Assembly (NCBI RefSeq): GCF_900114325.1
Contig: NZ_FOSR01000006.1
Coordinates: forward strand, 1 to 64,000
Origin: Rhodanobacter glycinis
Lineage (GTDB): Bacteria; Pseudomonadota; Gammaproteobacteria; Xanthomonadales; Rhodanobacteraceae
Length of the DNA: 64,000 nt
Direction: 5' to 3'
In this document: positions 17,436-26,736 of the stretch, one piece after another
How the letters are laid out: every line of letters begins with the position of its first letter
How positions within the stretch are numbered: position 1 is the first letter of the stretch
Made by a program: the position numbers and the translations under genes
The notes under the pieces: generated by a model
Told to the model about the DNA's origin: nothing
Database searches by the model: none
Seen by the model: only the letters and a program-made list of their open reading frames with translations

Positions 17436-18449
17436 CTAAGGCTTTCCGGGAGCGGCCGTGGATGCGCGCAGTTGCACCTGATAGGGCACCCGCTCCTGCT
17501 TGCGCAGGGCCGGGTCGCGGATCGCCTGCAACACGCGTTCGGTCGCCGCGCAGCCCATTTCGCGGCACGGCTGGTGCACCGTGGTCAGGCCGGGCGAGAT
17601 CAGCTGCGATACCGGCGTGCCGTCGAAGCCGCACACCGACAGGTCGCGCGGAATGACCAGCCCGCGTTCATGCGCCTCGCGCATCACACCGCAAGCCATG
17701 TCGTCGTTCGCCGCAAAAATGGCCGTGGGCGGGCGGCGCTGGTCGAGCAAGGCCTTGGCGGCCGCCACGCCCGATGCGAAGGTGAAATCCCCTTCCGCCA
17801 CCAGCGATTCATCGTAGGCGATGCCGCCTTTGCGCAATGCATCGCGGTAGCCATTGCGCCGCCAGGTGCGTGCGCCATGCCCTTTCAGTCCGGTGACGTG
17901 GCCTATTCGCCGATGCCCGAGCGAAATCAGGTGGGCGACGATCTCTTCCGCCGCCTTGCGCTCGTCGAAGCCGATGTCGATCTGCGACTCGCGCAATTTC
18001 GAGGAGATCGTCGAATAGCGGATGTCGAGTTCGTCGAGGCGCTGCAGCAGCTTGGCGTTGCTCGCATGAGGTGGCACCAGCACCAGTGCGTCCGGACGAT
18101 GCTGGGCCACGAAACCGTCGATGCGCGCGGCCAGGTCCTCGCCTGCCTCGAAGGGATGCAGGACGGCGTTGTACGGCGTCCCCCTGCACGCCTGCAGGAC
18201 GCCCACGATCAGCTCCATGACGTAGCTGGAACCGGCCGTGGGGTTGTCGTACAGCAGCGCGACCAGGTACGAACGGTTCCCCGCCAGGCTGCGTGCCGAT
18301 GCGTTGGGCACGTAATTGAGCTCGCGGATCGAGGCCTCGATCCGGGTGCGCAGCTTGGCACGCACGTTCGTATAGCCATTGAGTACACGGGACACCGTCT
18401 TGACGGATACCCCGGCATGCACAGCGACGTCTTCGATTCTCGCAGGCAT
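17436..18449 (-). CDS. LacI family transcriptional repressor
   Basis: 337 residues. The N-terminal helix-turn-helix and hinge are clear: R-I-E-D-V-A-V-H-A-G-V-S-V-K-T-V-S-R-V-L-N-G, then L-N-Y-V-P-N-A-S-A-R-S-L-A-G. The rest is the periplasmic-binding-protein-like sugar sensor (V-A-L-L-Y-D-N-P, G-H-R-R-I-G-H-V-T-G, I-F-A-A-N-D-D-M-A-C-G). ATG 18449 starts exactly at the family-typical M-P-A-R-I-E-D-V; an ATG at 18473 is less likely. The divergent operator pair at 18544-18583 is its probable target, so it should control the receptor/GH3 genes and probably itself plus the MFS gene. Confidence 0.93.
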   Translation of the reverse strand: MPARIEDVAVHAGVSVKTVSRVLNGYTNVRAKLRTRIEASIRELNYVPNASARSLAGNRSYLVALLYDNPTAGSSYVMELIVGVLQACRGTPYNAVLHPFEAGEDLAARIDGFVAQHRPDALVLVPPHASNAKLLQRLDELDIRYSTISSKLRESQIDIGFDERKAAEEIVAHLISLGHRRIGHVTGLKGHGARTWRRNGYRDALRKGGIAYDESLVAEGDFTFASGVAAAKALLDQRRPPTAIFAANDDMACGVMREAHERGLVIPRDLSVCGFDGTPVSQLISPGLTTVHQPCREMGCAATERVLQAIRDPALRKQERVPYQVQLRASTAAPGKP

Positions 18450-18543
18450 GTATCTGCCACCCCACCCTGTCATGACTTGCAGTGCGCCATGCTAACCCAA
18501 GCGGAAAGCGCACATCCATCCGCATTTCACCCCTGCACGAACA

Positions 18544-18583
18544 AAAATACCAGCGCTGGTATTTTCTATTGACAGCGCTGGTA
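18544..18583. promoter_or_regulatory. LacI-type operator pair
   Basis: A 22-bp perfect palindrome at 18544-18565 has the core ATACCAGCGCTGGTAT. A second site at 18571-18583 (GACAGCGCTGGTA) keeps one full half-site. The two centres are 22 bp apart, about two helical turns. The central CG step and ACCAGCGCTGGT symmetry are typical of LacI-family operators. It lies between the divergent LacI and TonB-receptor genes. Confidence 0.88.
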
Positions 18584-18597
18584 CATTTGACTAGCTT
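18569..18597 (+). promoter_or_regulatory. promoter of the TonB receptor transcript
   Basis: TTGACA at 18569-18574, 17 bases, then TAGCTT at 18592-18597. The -35 box is part of the second LacI operator, so bound repressor would block RNA polymerase directly. The leader to the receptor GTG would be about 345 bases long. Confidence 0.65.
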
Positions 18598-18651
18598 GCA
18601 TCCACACAAGGGGGCTCGCGTGCTGCAGTGCGCAATGCAAGGGGAAGGGAA

Positions 18652-18780
18652 ATGTCCATTCGTCGGATCGCGCGCAACGCGCGCCACATCACCTTCGCCG
18701 CCACCATTGCCGCGGCCTCGGGGGACGCCGCAGGCACGCGCAACGCCCATGCAATGCATTGCAACGGGCGCGGGCAATGA
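18652..18780 (+). CDS. possible 42-residue leader ORF
   Basis: ATG 18652 follows a very good ribosome-binding site (AGGGGAAGGGA) and opens a 42-codon frame ending TGA 18778-18780. The peptide starts M-S-I-R-R-I-A-R-N-A-R-H-I-T-F-A-A-T-I-A and is basic then Ala-rich, like a remnant of a signal peptide. It lies within the predicted leader of the receptor mRNA. It could be a translated leader peptide, a decayed start of an older receptor gene, or chance. Confidence 0.3.
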   Translation: MSIRRIARNARHITFAATIAAASGDAAGTRNAHAMHCNGRGQ

Positions 18781-18949
18781 ATAGCCACCCGATGACGGCA
18801 AGCCTGCGGCTACCCGACACCCATCGGCAGCGCTGCATCAGGTCAACGGGTTCGTAATCAAGTCGCGACCGACCTGCCGCGGGACGACTGGCCGGCGCAA
18901 CAAGGTTGTATCGATCGAGTATTCACTGGACATCTGGGGAGAGCAGAAA

Positions 18950-21900
18950 GTGAAAAAGCCATCCATGTACACACGTGCGCCGGGCGCCAACCAGCCGTGC
19001 CGGCTGTCGCTGGCGATCGCGATGACGCTGTTCGCGGCCGGACAGTTGCATGCGCAAACCACGCCGACGACGAATGATCAAACCACCCCGTCCACGACAC
19101 AGGCCACCAGCAAGGACATCAAGGCGGCCGACAAAAAGACGTCCAAGTCGGTGGACGGCAAGGACGTCACGCAGCTCAACAGCATGACTGTCAGCGGCTA
19201 CGCGTCCAGCCTGAATCGTGCGCAGCAGATCAAGCGCTACTCCGACACCGTGGTTGACGCGATCTCGGCGCAGGACGCCGGCTCGCTGCCCGACCTGTCG
19301 GTGACCGAAGCGCTGCAACGCGTGCCTGGTGTGGCCGTCAGCGCCTTCGGTGTCGCCGCCGATCCGGACCACTTCTCGATCCAGGGCTCGGACATCAGCC
19401 TGCAGGGCCTGCCCTATACCAGCACGCTGTTCAACGGCCGCGAAGTGTTCTCCGCCGGCGGTGGTCAGGGCCTGAACTTTTCCACGGTGTCGCCGGAATT
19501 GATCGGCTCGGTGGTGGTAAGCAAGAACCAGACGGCGGACATGATCGAAGGCGGCATCGCCGGCTCGATCGACCTGCGCACGCGCAAGCCCTTCGACAGC
19601 GACAAGGATACGCAGGCCGCCTTCACCGTCGGCGACTACTGGGGCAGCCTGGACAAGCGCGGCACGCCGCAGATCGCCGGCCTGTTCAGCCACAACTGGA
19701 ATACCGGGATCGGCCGCTTCGGCATCCTGGCCAACCTGGCCTACGACCGCATCGACCAGGCCGACAATGCGATCTCGCTGGTCGATTTCCAGCGGCGCTG
19801 CAACGGCTGCACGCTCCCAGGGAATCGACCCGACCACTATCCAGGCCTGCCTGAGGGCACCGACGGTCCCTACGCCTACCTGCCGATCGGCGGCGACCTG
19901 CGTACCCAGCACGAAACCAGCACGCGCTTCGGCCATGTGCTGGCGGCACAATGGGAAAGCCCGGACAAGGCCTGGTCGGCCACGCTGGAATGGGACCGCG
20001 CTTCGGACACGGAAACCACCTACGAACATACCCTGCAAGCGTCGACAGACGGTTGCGCCTGGTCGGATGCGGACCAGTGCGACATTCCGCTGGCAGGCAC
20101 CACGCCGGTGTTCGATTCCAACGGCGTGTTCCAGTCGGGCATCGTCACGGCGCAGCCCAGCCAGTACACCTATCCGAACGTTTATACGGATAGCAAGGGC
20201 AACCAAATTCCGATGGGCGGCTTGCCCACGCAGATCAACAGCACCGGCTACAGGAACCGCTACGTCACCAACGACTACAGCTTCAACCTGAAGTGGAACG
20301 TCAACGACCGGCTACACCTGAACCTGGACGCGCAGGACACCCACTCCCAGTACAAGTACGCCTACTACTACATCCGCCAGCTGACCAACGCCAACTGGTA
20401 CATCGCCACGCACGGCGACAGCGTACCCACGGTCAAGCTGCTGTCGCCCGACCCTGCCGAAACGACGGCCCAGTACTTCGCCAATCCCGCCAACACGTAC
20501 TGGGCGGCGGCGCAGGACAGCCAGCGCTACTCCTGGGGCAACCAGCGCGCCTTCCGCCTGGACGGCGACTTCGACGCAGACAAGGGACCCCTCAGCGACA
20601 TCCAGTTCGGCTTCCGGCATACCGACCAGAGTGAAACGGTGCAAAGCTCGGCGTTCAACTACGTGCCCATCAGCACGCCGAGTCCCGGGATAGCCCCGAT
20701 CACCGCCGCCGACACGCCCAACTACGTCTCGCCGTACCACGTCAACCTGCCAGCCTTCGGCGGCGGCGATTTCGGTATCGTCGCCCCCTACTTCAACCTG
20801 AATCCGCTTACGCAATTCTGGCAGTCCGCCGCGGCCATCAAGCAGATCAACCAGCAGTGGCTGGCCAACACCCCCAACGCTGTCGGCCCGTACTACACCA
20901 ACTACGATCGCGAGCAGTACGTCGCCGGCGACGTCTTCGTGCCCGGCACGTATTACCTGCCGCAGGAAGTCGCCTCCAACCGGGAAAAGACCAACGCCAC
21001 GTATGTGCGGCTGAACTTCGGCAACAGCAACCTGGATTTCCTCAGCGGGCTGCAGATCAGCGGCAACATCGGCCTGCGTTACATCCACACCCAGGATGAC
21101 GCTTCGGGCTATCTGATCCTGCCGAACATGCTGCAAACCCTCAACGGGCATACCATTGCGCAGTACTGCAATTCGGGCGCGAGCGGCCCGGCACCACAAC
21201 CGGGCACGTTCTGCGCGCTGACGCCGGCACAGCAGCAGCAATACATGAATTTCGCCAATGGCGCGTTCACCCCGATCACGGCCCACAGCTCGTACGGCAA
21301 CTGGTTGCCCAGTTTCAACCTGGCTGTTGGCTGGACCGACGACCTGATTACCCGCTTCGCCTTCTCCGAGTCGATCTACCGGCCCTCGCTGGTGCAGTTG
21401 CAGGCCGGGCAATCGGTCGGCGGACTGCTGCCCTACGGCACCAACGGCAGCACCGAGCCGACGGTGGGGAATGGCTACAACGGCTCGAACCCGTATCTCA
21501 AGCCGATCACCGCGCACAACTTCGACCTGAGCCAGGAGTGGTATTTCGCCAACGCCGGCTCGCTCACCGGCATGCTGTTCTACAAGCAGCTGAACCACAC
21601 CATCCAGTACATCACCAGCGTCGTCGACACCACGGTGACCAACAATGGCGTGACCTATCCCGAGCAATACACGGCCGGCCTGGCCAACCTGGACCAGAAG
21701 GGCAGCGTGCGTGGCGCGGAACTGGCCTACCAGCAGAAGTACGATTTCCTGCCCGGCTGGTTGTCCGGCTTCGGCACGCAGATGAACTACACCTACATCA
21801 AGCCGCACGGACTGGGTTTCGGCTCGATCAACTACTGCCCCAGCGGCTATGTGGCACCGACGCAATGCATCAACCAGCTCAAGCTGCCGCCGTCGGAGCT

Positions 21901-22228
21901 GTCCCGCGACACCTTCAACTTCACCGCCTATTACGAGAAAGGCCCACTGTCGGCACGACTGGCCTGGAACTGGCGTTCGCAGTTCCTGATCTCCGGCCAG
22001 GAAGCGGATTACCCGTTCCTGCCGGTGATGGCCGAGTCGCAGGGCAAGCTGGACGGCTCGCTGATCTACACGATCAACCCGCACGTCAAGGTGGCACTGC
22101 AGGTATCCAACCTGTTGAACTCGACGTTCAAGACCCGCGAGATCGTCAACACCGACGGCCTGAGCGTGCCCAAGGGCTTCTTCCGCGACGACACCCGCTA
22201 CAACCTCAGCCTGCGCGCGAACTTCTGA
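18950..22228 (+). CDS. TonB-dependent receptor (carbohydrate type)
   Basis: 1092 residues. The signal peptide (L-A-I-A-M-T-L-F-A-A-G-Q-L-H-A) is followed by a Thr/Lys-rich linker. The plug domain at about 95-230 has P-D-L-S-V-T-E-A-L-Q-R-V-P-G-V, I-Q-G-S-D-I-S-L-Q-G-L-P and V-V-V-S-K-N-Q-T-A-D-M-I-E-G-G-I-A-G-S-I-D-L. The barrel ends with Y-N-L-S-L-R-A-N-F, a C-terminal Phe as in outer-membrane barrels. The TIGR01782-type plug and the neighbours (LacI, GH3, MFS, esterase) point to oligosaccharide uptake. Start is GTG 18950 with GGGGAGAG upstream. Expression is probably repressed by the adjacent LacI protein. Confidence 0.93.
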   Translation: MKKPSMYTRAPGANQPCRLSLAIAMTLFAAGQLHAQTTPTTNDQTTPSTTQATSKDIKAADKKTSKSVDGKDVTQLNSMTVSGYASSLNRAQQIKRYSDTVVDAISAQDAGSLPDLSVTEALQRVPGVAVSAFGVAADPDHFSIQGSDISLQGLPYTSTLFNGREVFSAGGGQGLNFSTVSPELIGSVVVSKNQTADMIEGGIAGSIDLRTRKPFDSDKDTQAAFTVGDYWGSLDKRGTPQIAGLFSHNWNTGIGRFGILANLAYDRIDQADNAISLVDFQRRCNGCTLPGNRPDHYPGLPEGTDGPYAYLPIGGDLRTQHETSTRFGHVLAAQWESPDKAWSATLEWDRASDTETTYEHTLQASTDGCAWSDADQCDIPLAGTTPVFDSNGVFQSGIVTAQPSQYTYPNVYTDSKGNQIPMGGLPTQINSTGYRNRYVTNDYSFNLKWNVNDRLHLNLDAQDTHSQYKYAYYYIRQLTNANWYIATHGDSVPTVKLLSPDPAETTAQYFANPANTYWAAAQDSQRYSWGNQRAFRLDGDFDADKGPLSDIQFGFRHTDQSETVQSSAFNYVPISTPSPGIAPITAADTPNYVSPYHVNLPAFGGGDFGIVAPYFNLNPLTQFWQSAAAIKQINQQWLANTPNAVGPYYTNYDREQYVAGDVFVPGTYYLPQEVASNREKTNATYVRLNFGNSNLDFLSGLQISGNIGLRYIHTQDDASGYLILPNMLQTLNGHTIAQYCNSGASGPAPQPGTFCALTPAQQQQYMNFANGAFTPITAHSSYGNWLPSFNLAVGWTDDLITRFAFSESIYRPSLVQLQAGQSVGGLLPYGTNGSTEPTVGNGYNGSNPYLKPITAHNFDLSQEWYFANAGSLTGMLFYKQLNHTIQYITSVVDTTVTNNGVTYPEQYTAGLANLDQKGSVRGAELAYQQKYDFLPGWLSGFGTQMNYTYIKPHGLGFGSINYCPSGYVAPTQCINQLKLPPSELSRDTFNFTAYYEKGPLSARLAWNWRSQFLISGQEADYPFLPVMAESQGKLDGSLIYTINPHVKVALQVSNLLNSTFKTREIVNTDGLSVPKGFFRDDTRYNLSLRANF

Positions 22229-22451
22229 CAAGACGCGCCGTACAAGCCTTCGTCATGGCGCATGCCGGGTCATGCGCCATGACGGCGGTGGAAAGCAACG
22301 TGACAAGCTTTGATGCAGCCATGCCTGCTCTCCCCGGCATGGCTGCCTTTTTCACCGACAGCCTGCGCAACTCGCCGGGATACTGTGTTCACACCCGCTG
22401 AAGGACACAGCTCGCGGGCAACCCGTCGCATCACTTCGAGGCTACGCGGTA

Positions 22452-23810
22452 TTGATCAGATTCACGGCAATCAGGCTCGGCAACACCCGGCGCGGCTGGC
22501 TGGGCGGAGTGGCCGTGGGCCTGGTGCTTGCCATGTCTTCGATGCTGCCGGCCCACGCGCAAGCGGCAGCCATCCCGAGATCCGACACACAAGCGGCAGC
22601 CGCCCGAATCGAAGCCATCGCGCGCACGGGCTGCAACGTCCTTGCTGCACGCGTCGATACACTGCCCGGCAACGCTCCGGTCTTGCTGCGCAGCTACGAC
22701 AACTCGCGAGGCCAGGGCGCACCCGATCTGCTGCCGTTGCGCTCGGCGGCGTTCACTTACGACAACGCGCTGGCGGTGATCGCCCTGCTCGCCTGCCACC
22801 GCCGATCGCAAGCCGAGCGGATCGGCGCCGCGCTGCGATTGGCCGCGATGAACGACACGCGCCTGCGCGACGCCTACCGCGCCGGCATCGTGGCAGGCGA
22901 CAAGCCGCTGCCAAACGGCTGGCGCGATCCCGACAGCGGACGCTGGATCGAGGCGGCGCAGCGGTATGCCGGCGCCTACCAGGACGGCAGTTCGTGCGGC
23001 AACGTGGCCTGGGCGGCACTGGCACTGCTGGCCCTGCATCACACCACCGCCGAGGGTCGTTGGCGCGATGCCGCCGTGCATCTCGCCCGCTGGGTGGTCG
23101 AGCATGCCGCCGACACGCGTGGCGCCGGCGGCTTCGATGGCGGCATCGAGTCCTACTTGCTGGTTCCACGCAAGGCGGCATGGAAATCCACCGAACACAA
23201 CATCGATCTGGTCGCCATGTTCGAATGGCTGCAGCGGATTGCCGCGCCCGGCGGCGACTGGCAGGCCCAGGCGCGGCACGCGCGTCGATTCGTGGATGCG
23301 CAATGGGATGCGGCCAGCGGGCATTTCTGGATGGGCACCACCGCCGATGGCGTGACGCCGCTTCGCTCACCCTCGGCACTCGATGTGCAACTCTGGGCAC
23401 AATTGCTGCCGAATGCGCCGAAGCCATGGCGGCGGGCGCTGCACTGGATCGAACGCATGAACAGCGTCAAGGGCGGTTTCGACTTCACCGACGATCGCGA
23501 CGGCTTATGGACGGAAGGCACCGCACAGGCCGCACTCGTCTATCGCTGGACGGGCAACGCAGCCAGGGCCAACGCCTTGTTCGTATCGATCGCACAACAG
23601 GCATCGCCCGGCGGCTTCCTGTACGCCACGCCCGCGCCGCGCATCACGGCGGTGTATTCCTACTACCGGCACCAGCCGTGTCTTGCAGCAACGGCATGGG
23701 CCGTGATCGCCGCGCTGGATCGCAATCCGTACCTGCCGCCAAACATGCACCGAGCGAACACGCCGCCGCACGCAAGCCCTGCACATGCCGGCCACCCCAC
23801 CCTGCAATGA
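22452..23810 (+). CDS. secreted protein of unknown family, probably an alpha/alpha-toroid glycan enzyme
   Basis: 452 residues with a signal peptide (W-L-G-G-V-A-V-G-L-V-L-A-M-S-S-M-L-P-A-H-A). I do not recognise the family with confidence. The mature part is a series of helix pairs with aromatic loops (F-T-Y-D-N-A-L-A-V-I-A-L-L-A, Y-Q-D-G-S-S-C-G-N-V-A-W-A-A-L-A-L-L-A-L, S-T-E-H-N-I-D-L-V-A-M-F-E-W, G-L-W-T-E-G-T-A-Q-A-A-L-V), a pattern seen in (alpha/alpha)6-barrel glycosidases. Y-D-N, E-H-N-I-D and W-T-E-G could hold acidic catalytic residues. Start is a TTG; an ATG 27 codons later would spoil the signal peptide. It sits 40 bases before the GH3 gene and 223 after the receptor. Confidence 0.65.
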   Translation: MIRFTAIRLGNTRRGWLGGVAVGLVLAMSSMLPAHAQAAAIPRSDTQAAAARIEAIARTGCNVLAARVDTLPGNAPVLLRSYDNSRGQGAPDLLPLRSAAFTYDNALAVIALLACHRRSQAERIGAALRLAAMNDTRLRDAYRAGIVAGDKPLPNGWRDPDSGRWIEAAQRYAGAYQDGSSCGNVAWAALALLALHHTTAEGRWRDAAVHLARWVVEHAADTRGAGGFDGGIESYLLVPRKAAWKSTEHNIDLVAMFEWLQRIAAPGGDWQAQARHARRFVDAQWDAASGHFWMGTTADGVTPLRSPSALDVQLWAQLLPNAPKPWRRALHWIERMNSVKGGFDFTDDRDGLWTEGTAQAALVYRWTGNAARANALFVSIAQQASPGGFLYATPAPRITAVYSYYRHQPCLAATAWAVIAALDRNPYLPPNMHRANTPPHASPAHAGHPTLQ

Positions 23811-23850
23811 ACCTGCTCGCACCCCGCTTCGCAACACGAGGAAAAATGTC

Positions 23851-26115
23851 ATGACCCTTCGCAAGACTCCCGTAGCCGCCTTCATCGGCATGGCGTTGCT
23901 GACCTGTTTCGGGGCAAGCGCCGCAAGCTCTGCGAGCAAGCCGGCGCGACCATGGCTGAACACCCATCTGTCGCCCGACCAGCGCGCCTCGCTGGTGGTG
24001 AAGGCGATGACCCAGGACGAGAAGTTCCAGCTGATCGATGTCCAGTTCGGCGACACCGAGAACGGTCACGTGATGTCGCCCGGCGCGCTGGCGTCCGCGG
24101 GTTACGATCCGGCGATCAAGCGGCTGGGCCTGCCGGCGCTGCAGGAAAGCGATGCCGGCCTGGGCGTGGCCAAACCGCACAAGCTGGGTGCCACCGCGCT
24201 GCCGTCCGGCCTGGCGACCGCGGCCAGCTTCGATCCCGCGCTGGCCTACGCCGGCGGCGCGATGATCGGCAGCGAAGCGCACCACCGCGGCTTCAACGTG
24301 ATGCTGGCCGGTGGCGCCGATCTGGTGCGCGATCCGCGCAACGGTCGCAACTTCGAATACGCCGGCGAAGACCCCTTGCTCACCGGCCTGATCGTCGGCC
24401 ATGCGATCGCCGGCATCCAGAGCCAGCACGTTGTCTCCACCATCAAGCATTACGCCTTCAATGATCTGGAAACGGCACGCACCACGTTCAGTGCCGACAT
24501 CAATCCGACCGCCGCGCGCGAATCGGACCTGCTCGCCTTCGAGATCGCCATCGAAACCGGGCATCCCGGTTCGGTGATGTGCTCCTACAACCGCGTCAAC
24601 TCGGTCTACGCCTGCGAGAACGACTGGCTGCTCGACAAGGTGCTGAAGCGCGACTGGCACTACCCCGGCTACGTGATGTCGGACTGGGGCGCGGTGCACA
24701 GTGCGGCCAAGTCCGCGCTGGCCGGGCTGGACCAGGAATCGGCCGGCGAGACCTTCGACAAGGAGGTGTACTTCGGCAAGCCGCTGCGTGCTGCCGTGGC
24801 CTCCGGCGAGGTGCCGCAGTCGCGCATCGACGACATGGCGCACCGCATCCTGCGCAGCCTGTTCGCGAGCGGGGTGATCGACCATCCGGCCGAACAGGCG
24901 CCGATCGATTTCGCTGCCGACCGCAAGGTGGCGCAGCACGTCGAGGAAGCGGGCGCGGTGCTGCTGCGCAACCAGAACGCATTGCTGCCGCTGTCGGGCG
25001 CGCAGTCGGTGGCCGTCATCGGCGGCCATGCCGACAAGGGCGTGCTGACCGGCGGCGGCTCCTCCGCGGTGCAGTCACCCGAAGGCAATGCCGTGCCGGG
25101 CCTGGCGCCCACCGCATGGCCGGGGCCGCGCATCTACCAGCCGTCCGCGCCATTGACCGCGATCCGGCAGCGCGCACATGGCAAGGTGAGCTACGCCAGC
25201 GGCGAGGACATTGCCGCCGCCGCGAAACTGGCCGCGCAAGCCAAGGTGGCGGTGGTGTTCGTCGAGCAATGGTCGGCGGAAAGCTTCGACTCGCCGCACA
25301 TGACGCTGCCCGGCAACCAGGACGCGCTGGTCGCGGCCGTGGCCAAGGCCAACCCGCACACCATCGTCGTGCTGGAAAACAACGGCCCGGTCGCGATGCC
25401 GTGGCTGGATCAGGTCGGCGCGGTGCTGGAAGCGTGGTACCCCGGTGCCGGCGGCGGCGAAGCCATTGCACGGCTGCTGTACGGCGAAGTCGATCCGGCC
25501 GGACGCTTGCCAGTATCGTGGCCGCGTGACGAAGCGCAGTTGCCGCGCCCGCAAATTCCCGGCGCCGGCCTGGCCTCCATCGGCCTGATACCGCAAGGCC
25601 AGCCGGCCGAGCATGTGGACTACAACATCGAAGGCGCGAACGTCGGCTACCGCTGGTACCAGCACAAAGGCATCCAGCCGCTGTTCCCGTTCGGCTACGG
25701 CCTGGGCTACACGCATTTCGCCTACAGCGACTTCAAGCCGCGTATCGAGCATGGGCGCGTGGTGGCCTCGTTCACGGTGACCAATCGCGGCAAGCGCGCA
25801 GGCGTGGACGTGCCGCAGCTGTATGCCACCCTGCCCGGCAGCGGCGAGGTACGGCGATTGGCCGGATGGTGCCGGGTCAGCCTGAAGCCGGGGCAGTCCG
25901 CGCATCTCGAAGTCACCGCCGATCCTCGCCTGCTGGTGAACTTCGACGCGTCAGGACAACAATGGCAGCGTCCGGCCGGCAGCTATCAGCTGCAATTGGG
26001 GCACTCTGCTACCTCTTTCCAAGGCCAGGGCTCCGTGACGCTGCCAAAGGCCAGTTGGCCTGCGGACGCACCACCGAAGGGTGCATCGCAAAGCTGCCTA
26101 GCCAGTCGGAGTTAA
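23851..26115 (+). CDS. secreted GH3 family glycosidase (beta-glucosidase/xylosidase type)
   Basis: 754 residues. The signal peptide is A-F-I-G-M-A-L-L-T-C-F-G-A-S-A-A. The N-terminal TIM barrel has K-H-Y-A-F-N-D-L-E-T and the nucleophile D278 in V-M-S-D278-W-G-A-V-H. The second domain follows (L-L-R-N-Q-N-A-L-L-P-L, V-V-F-V-E-Q-W-S-A-E-S-F-D), then L-F-P-F-G-Y-G-L-G-Y-T-H-F and a C-terminal fibronectin-III-like domain at about 640-730. Start ATG 23851 has GAGGAAAA upstream. It shares the probable transcript of the receptor and of the preceding unknown protein. It should release terminal beta-linked sugar in the periplasm; the exact sugar is unknown. Confidence 0.93.
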   Translation: MTLRKTPVAAFIGMALLTCFGASAASSASKPARPWLNTHLSPDQRASLVVKAMTQDEKFQLIDVQFGDTENGHVMSPGALASAGYDPAIKRLGLPALQESDAGLGVAKPHKLGATALPSGLATAASFDPALAYAGGAMIGSEAHHRGFNVMLAGGADLVRDPRNGRNFEYAGEDPLLTGLIVGHAIAGIQSQHVVSTIKHYAFNDLETARTTFSADINPTAARESDLLAFEIAIETGHPGSVMCSYNRVNSVYACENDWLLDKVLKRDWHYPGYVMSDWGAVHSAAKSALAGLDQESAGETFDKEVYFGKPLRAAVASGEVPQSRIDDMAHRILRSLFASGVIDHPAEQAPIDFAADRKVAQHVEEAGAVLLRNQNALLPLSGAQSVAVIGGHADKGVLTGGGSSAVQSPEGNAVPGLAPTAWPGPRIYQPSAPLTAIRQRAHGKVSYASGEDIAAAAKLAAQAKVAVVFVEQWSAESFDSPHMTLPGNQDALVAAVAKANPHTIVVLENNGPVAMPWLDQVGAVLEAWYPGAGGGEAIARLLYGEVDPAGRLPVSWPRDEAQLPRPQIPGAGLASIGLIPQGQPAEHVDYNIEGANVGYRWYQHKGIQPLFPFGYGLGYTHFAYSDFKPRIEHGRVVASFTVTNRGKRAGVDVPQLYATLPGSGEVRRLAGWCRVSLKPGQSAHLEVTADPRLLVNFDASGQQWQRPAGSYQLQLGHSATSFQGQGSVTLPKASWPADAPPKGASQSCLASRS

Positions 26116-26125
26116 CCTCGCTGTC

Positions 26126-26204
26126 GTAGGAGCGCACCCTGTGCGCGAAAAGCTTCTGGTCCCGATGAAGCACCAGAGCATTCGCGCACAGGGTGCGCTC
26201 CTAC
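26126..26204. repeat. REP inverted pair, copy 2 (perfect arms)
   Basis: A 24-base arm (26126-26149, beginning GTAGGAGCGCACCCTGTGCG) is repeated exactly in inverse orientation at 26181-26204. The loop contains a second stem, CTGGT/ACCAG. It begins 11 bases after the GH3 stop. This is a BIME-like REP pair that can act as mRNA 3'-end protection or terminator. Confidence 0.92.
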
Positions 26205-26265
26205 GCGACGGTACGATCGCCCCCGGTCATCGATCGCGATCGAGCGTCTAGCACTCGCCTTGCGA

Positions 26266-26670
26266 TCAACGCGCGGCGGATGTATTCAATGCCGCCGCCG
26301 CGCGAATCAGTGCGATCAGCGCCTTGTCATCGATTTTGTCGCCCTCGTGGAAATCGATGGCCCGCCGAGTGTTGCCGTCGAGGCTGGCATTGAAGAGATT
26401 CGCGGGATCGTCCAGCGAAGCTCCCTTGGCAAACGTCATCTTCACGGCGGTCTTGTAGCTCTCGCCGGTGCAGATCATGCCGTCGCGATACCACACCGGA
26501 ACGCCACGCCATTTCCATTCCTCGACCACGTCGGGAATCGCCTGCCTGATCAGCTTGCGGACATGCGCCAGCGTCTCGCCGCGCCAGTCGCCCAGCTCCT
26601 TGATCCGCGCATCGATCAGCCGGGACGGCGTATTACTGGCCGATCCATCCTTTGCGTCGATTTTCTTCAT
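26266..26670 (-). CDS. DUF1801 (YdhG/YdeI-like) domain protein
   Basis: 134 residues with the DUF1801 fold: residues 15-60 contain R-I-K-E-L-G-D-W-R-G-E-T-L-A-H-V-R-K-L-I-R-Q-A, then V-E-E-W-K-W-R-G-V-P-V-W-Y, and the C-terminal half has V-K-M-T-F-A-K-G-A-S-L-D-D-P. The family is small, cytoplasmic and of unknown biochemical role. It ends just after the REP at 26204 on the opposite strand and precedes the VOC/AraC group, with which it may be co-transcribed. Confidence 0.87.
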   Translation of the reverse strand: MKKIDAKDGSASNTPSRLIDARIKELGDWRGETLAHVRKLIRQAIPDVVEEWKWRGVPVWYRDGMICTGESYKTAVKMTFAKGASLDDPANLFNASLDGNTRRAIDFHEGDKIDDKALIALIRAAAALNTSAAR

Positions 26671-26736
26671 GCTCGCAGTCGCCTCCGGGTGATGGTCATT
26701 GATTCAGCAGGTGCAAGTGCCTGCGGCGCGAACGCA

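Noticed and set aside
20312-22231. 639-codon minus-strand frame opposite the first TonB receptor
   Set aside because: Shadow of the receptor barrel; no start signal and no protein family features.
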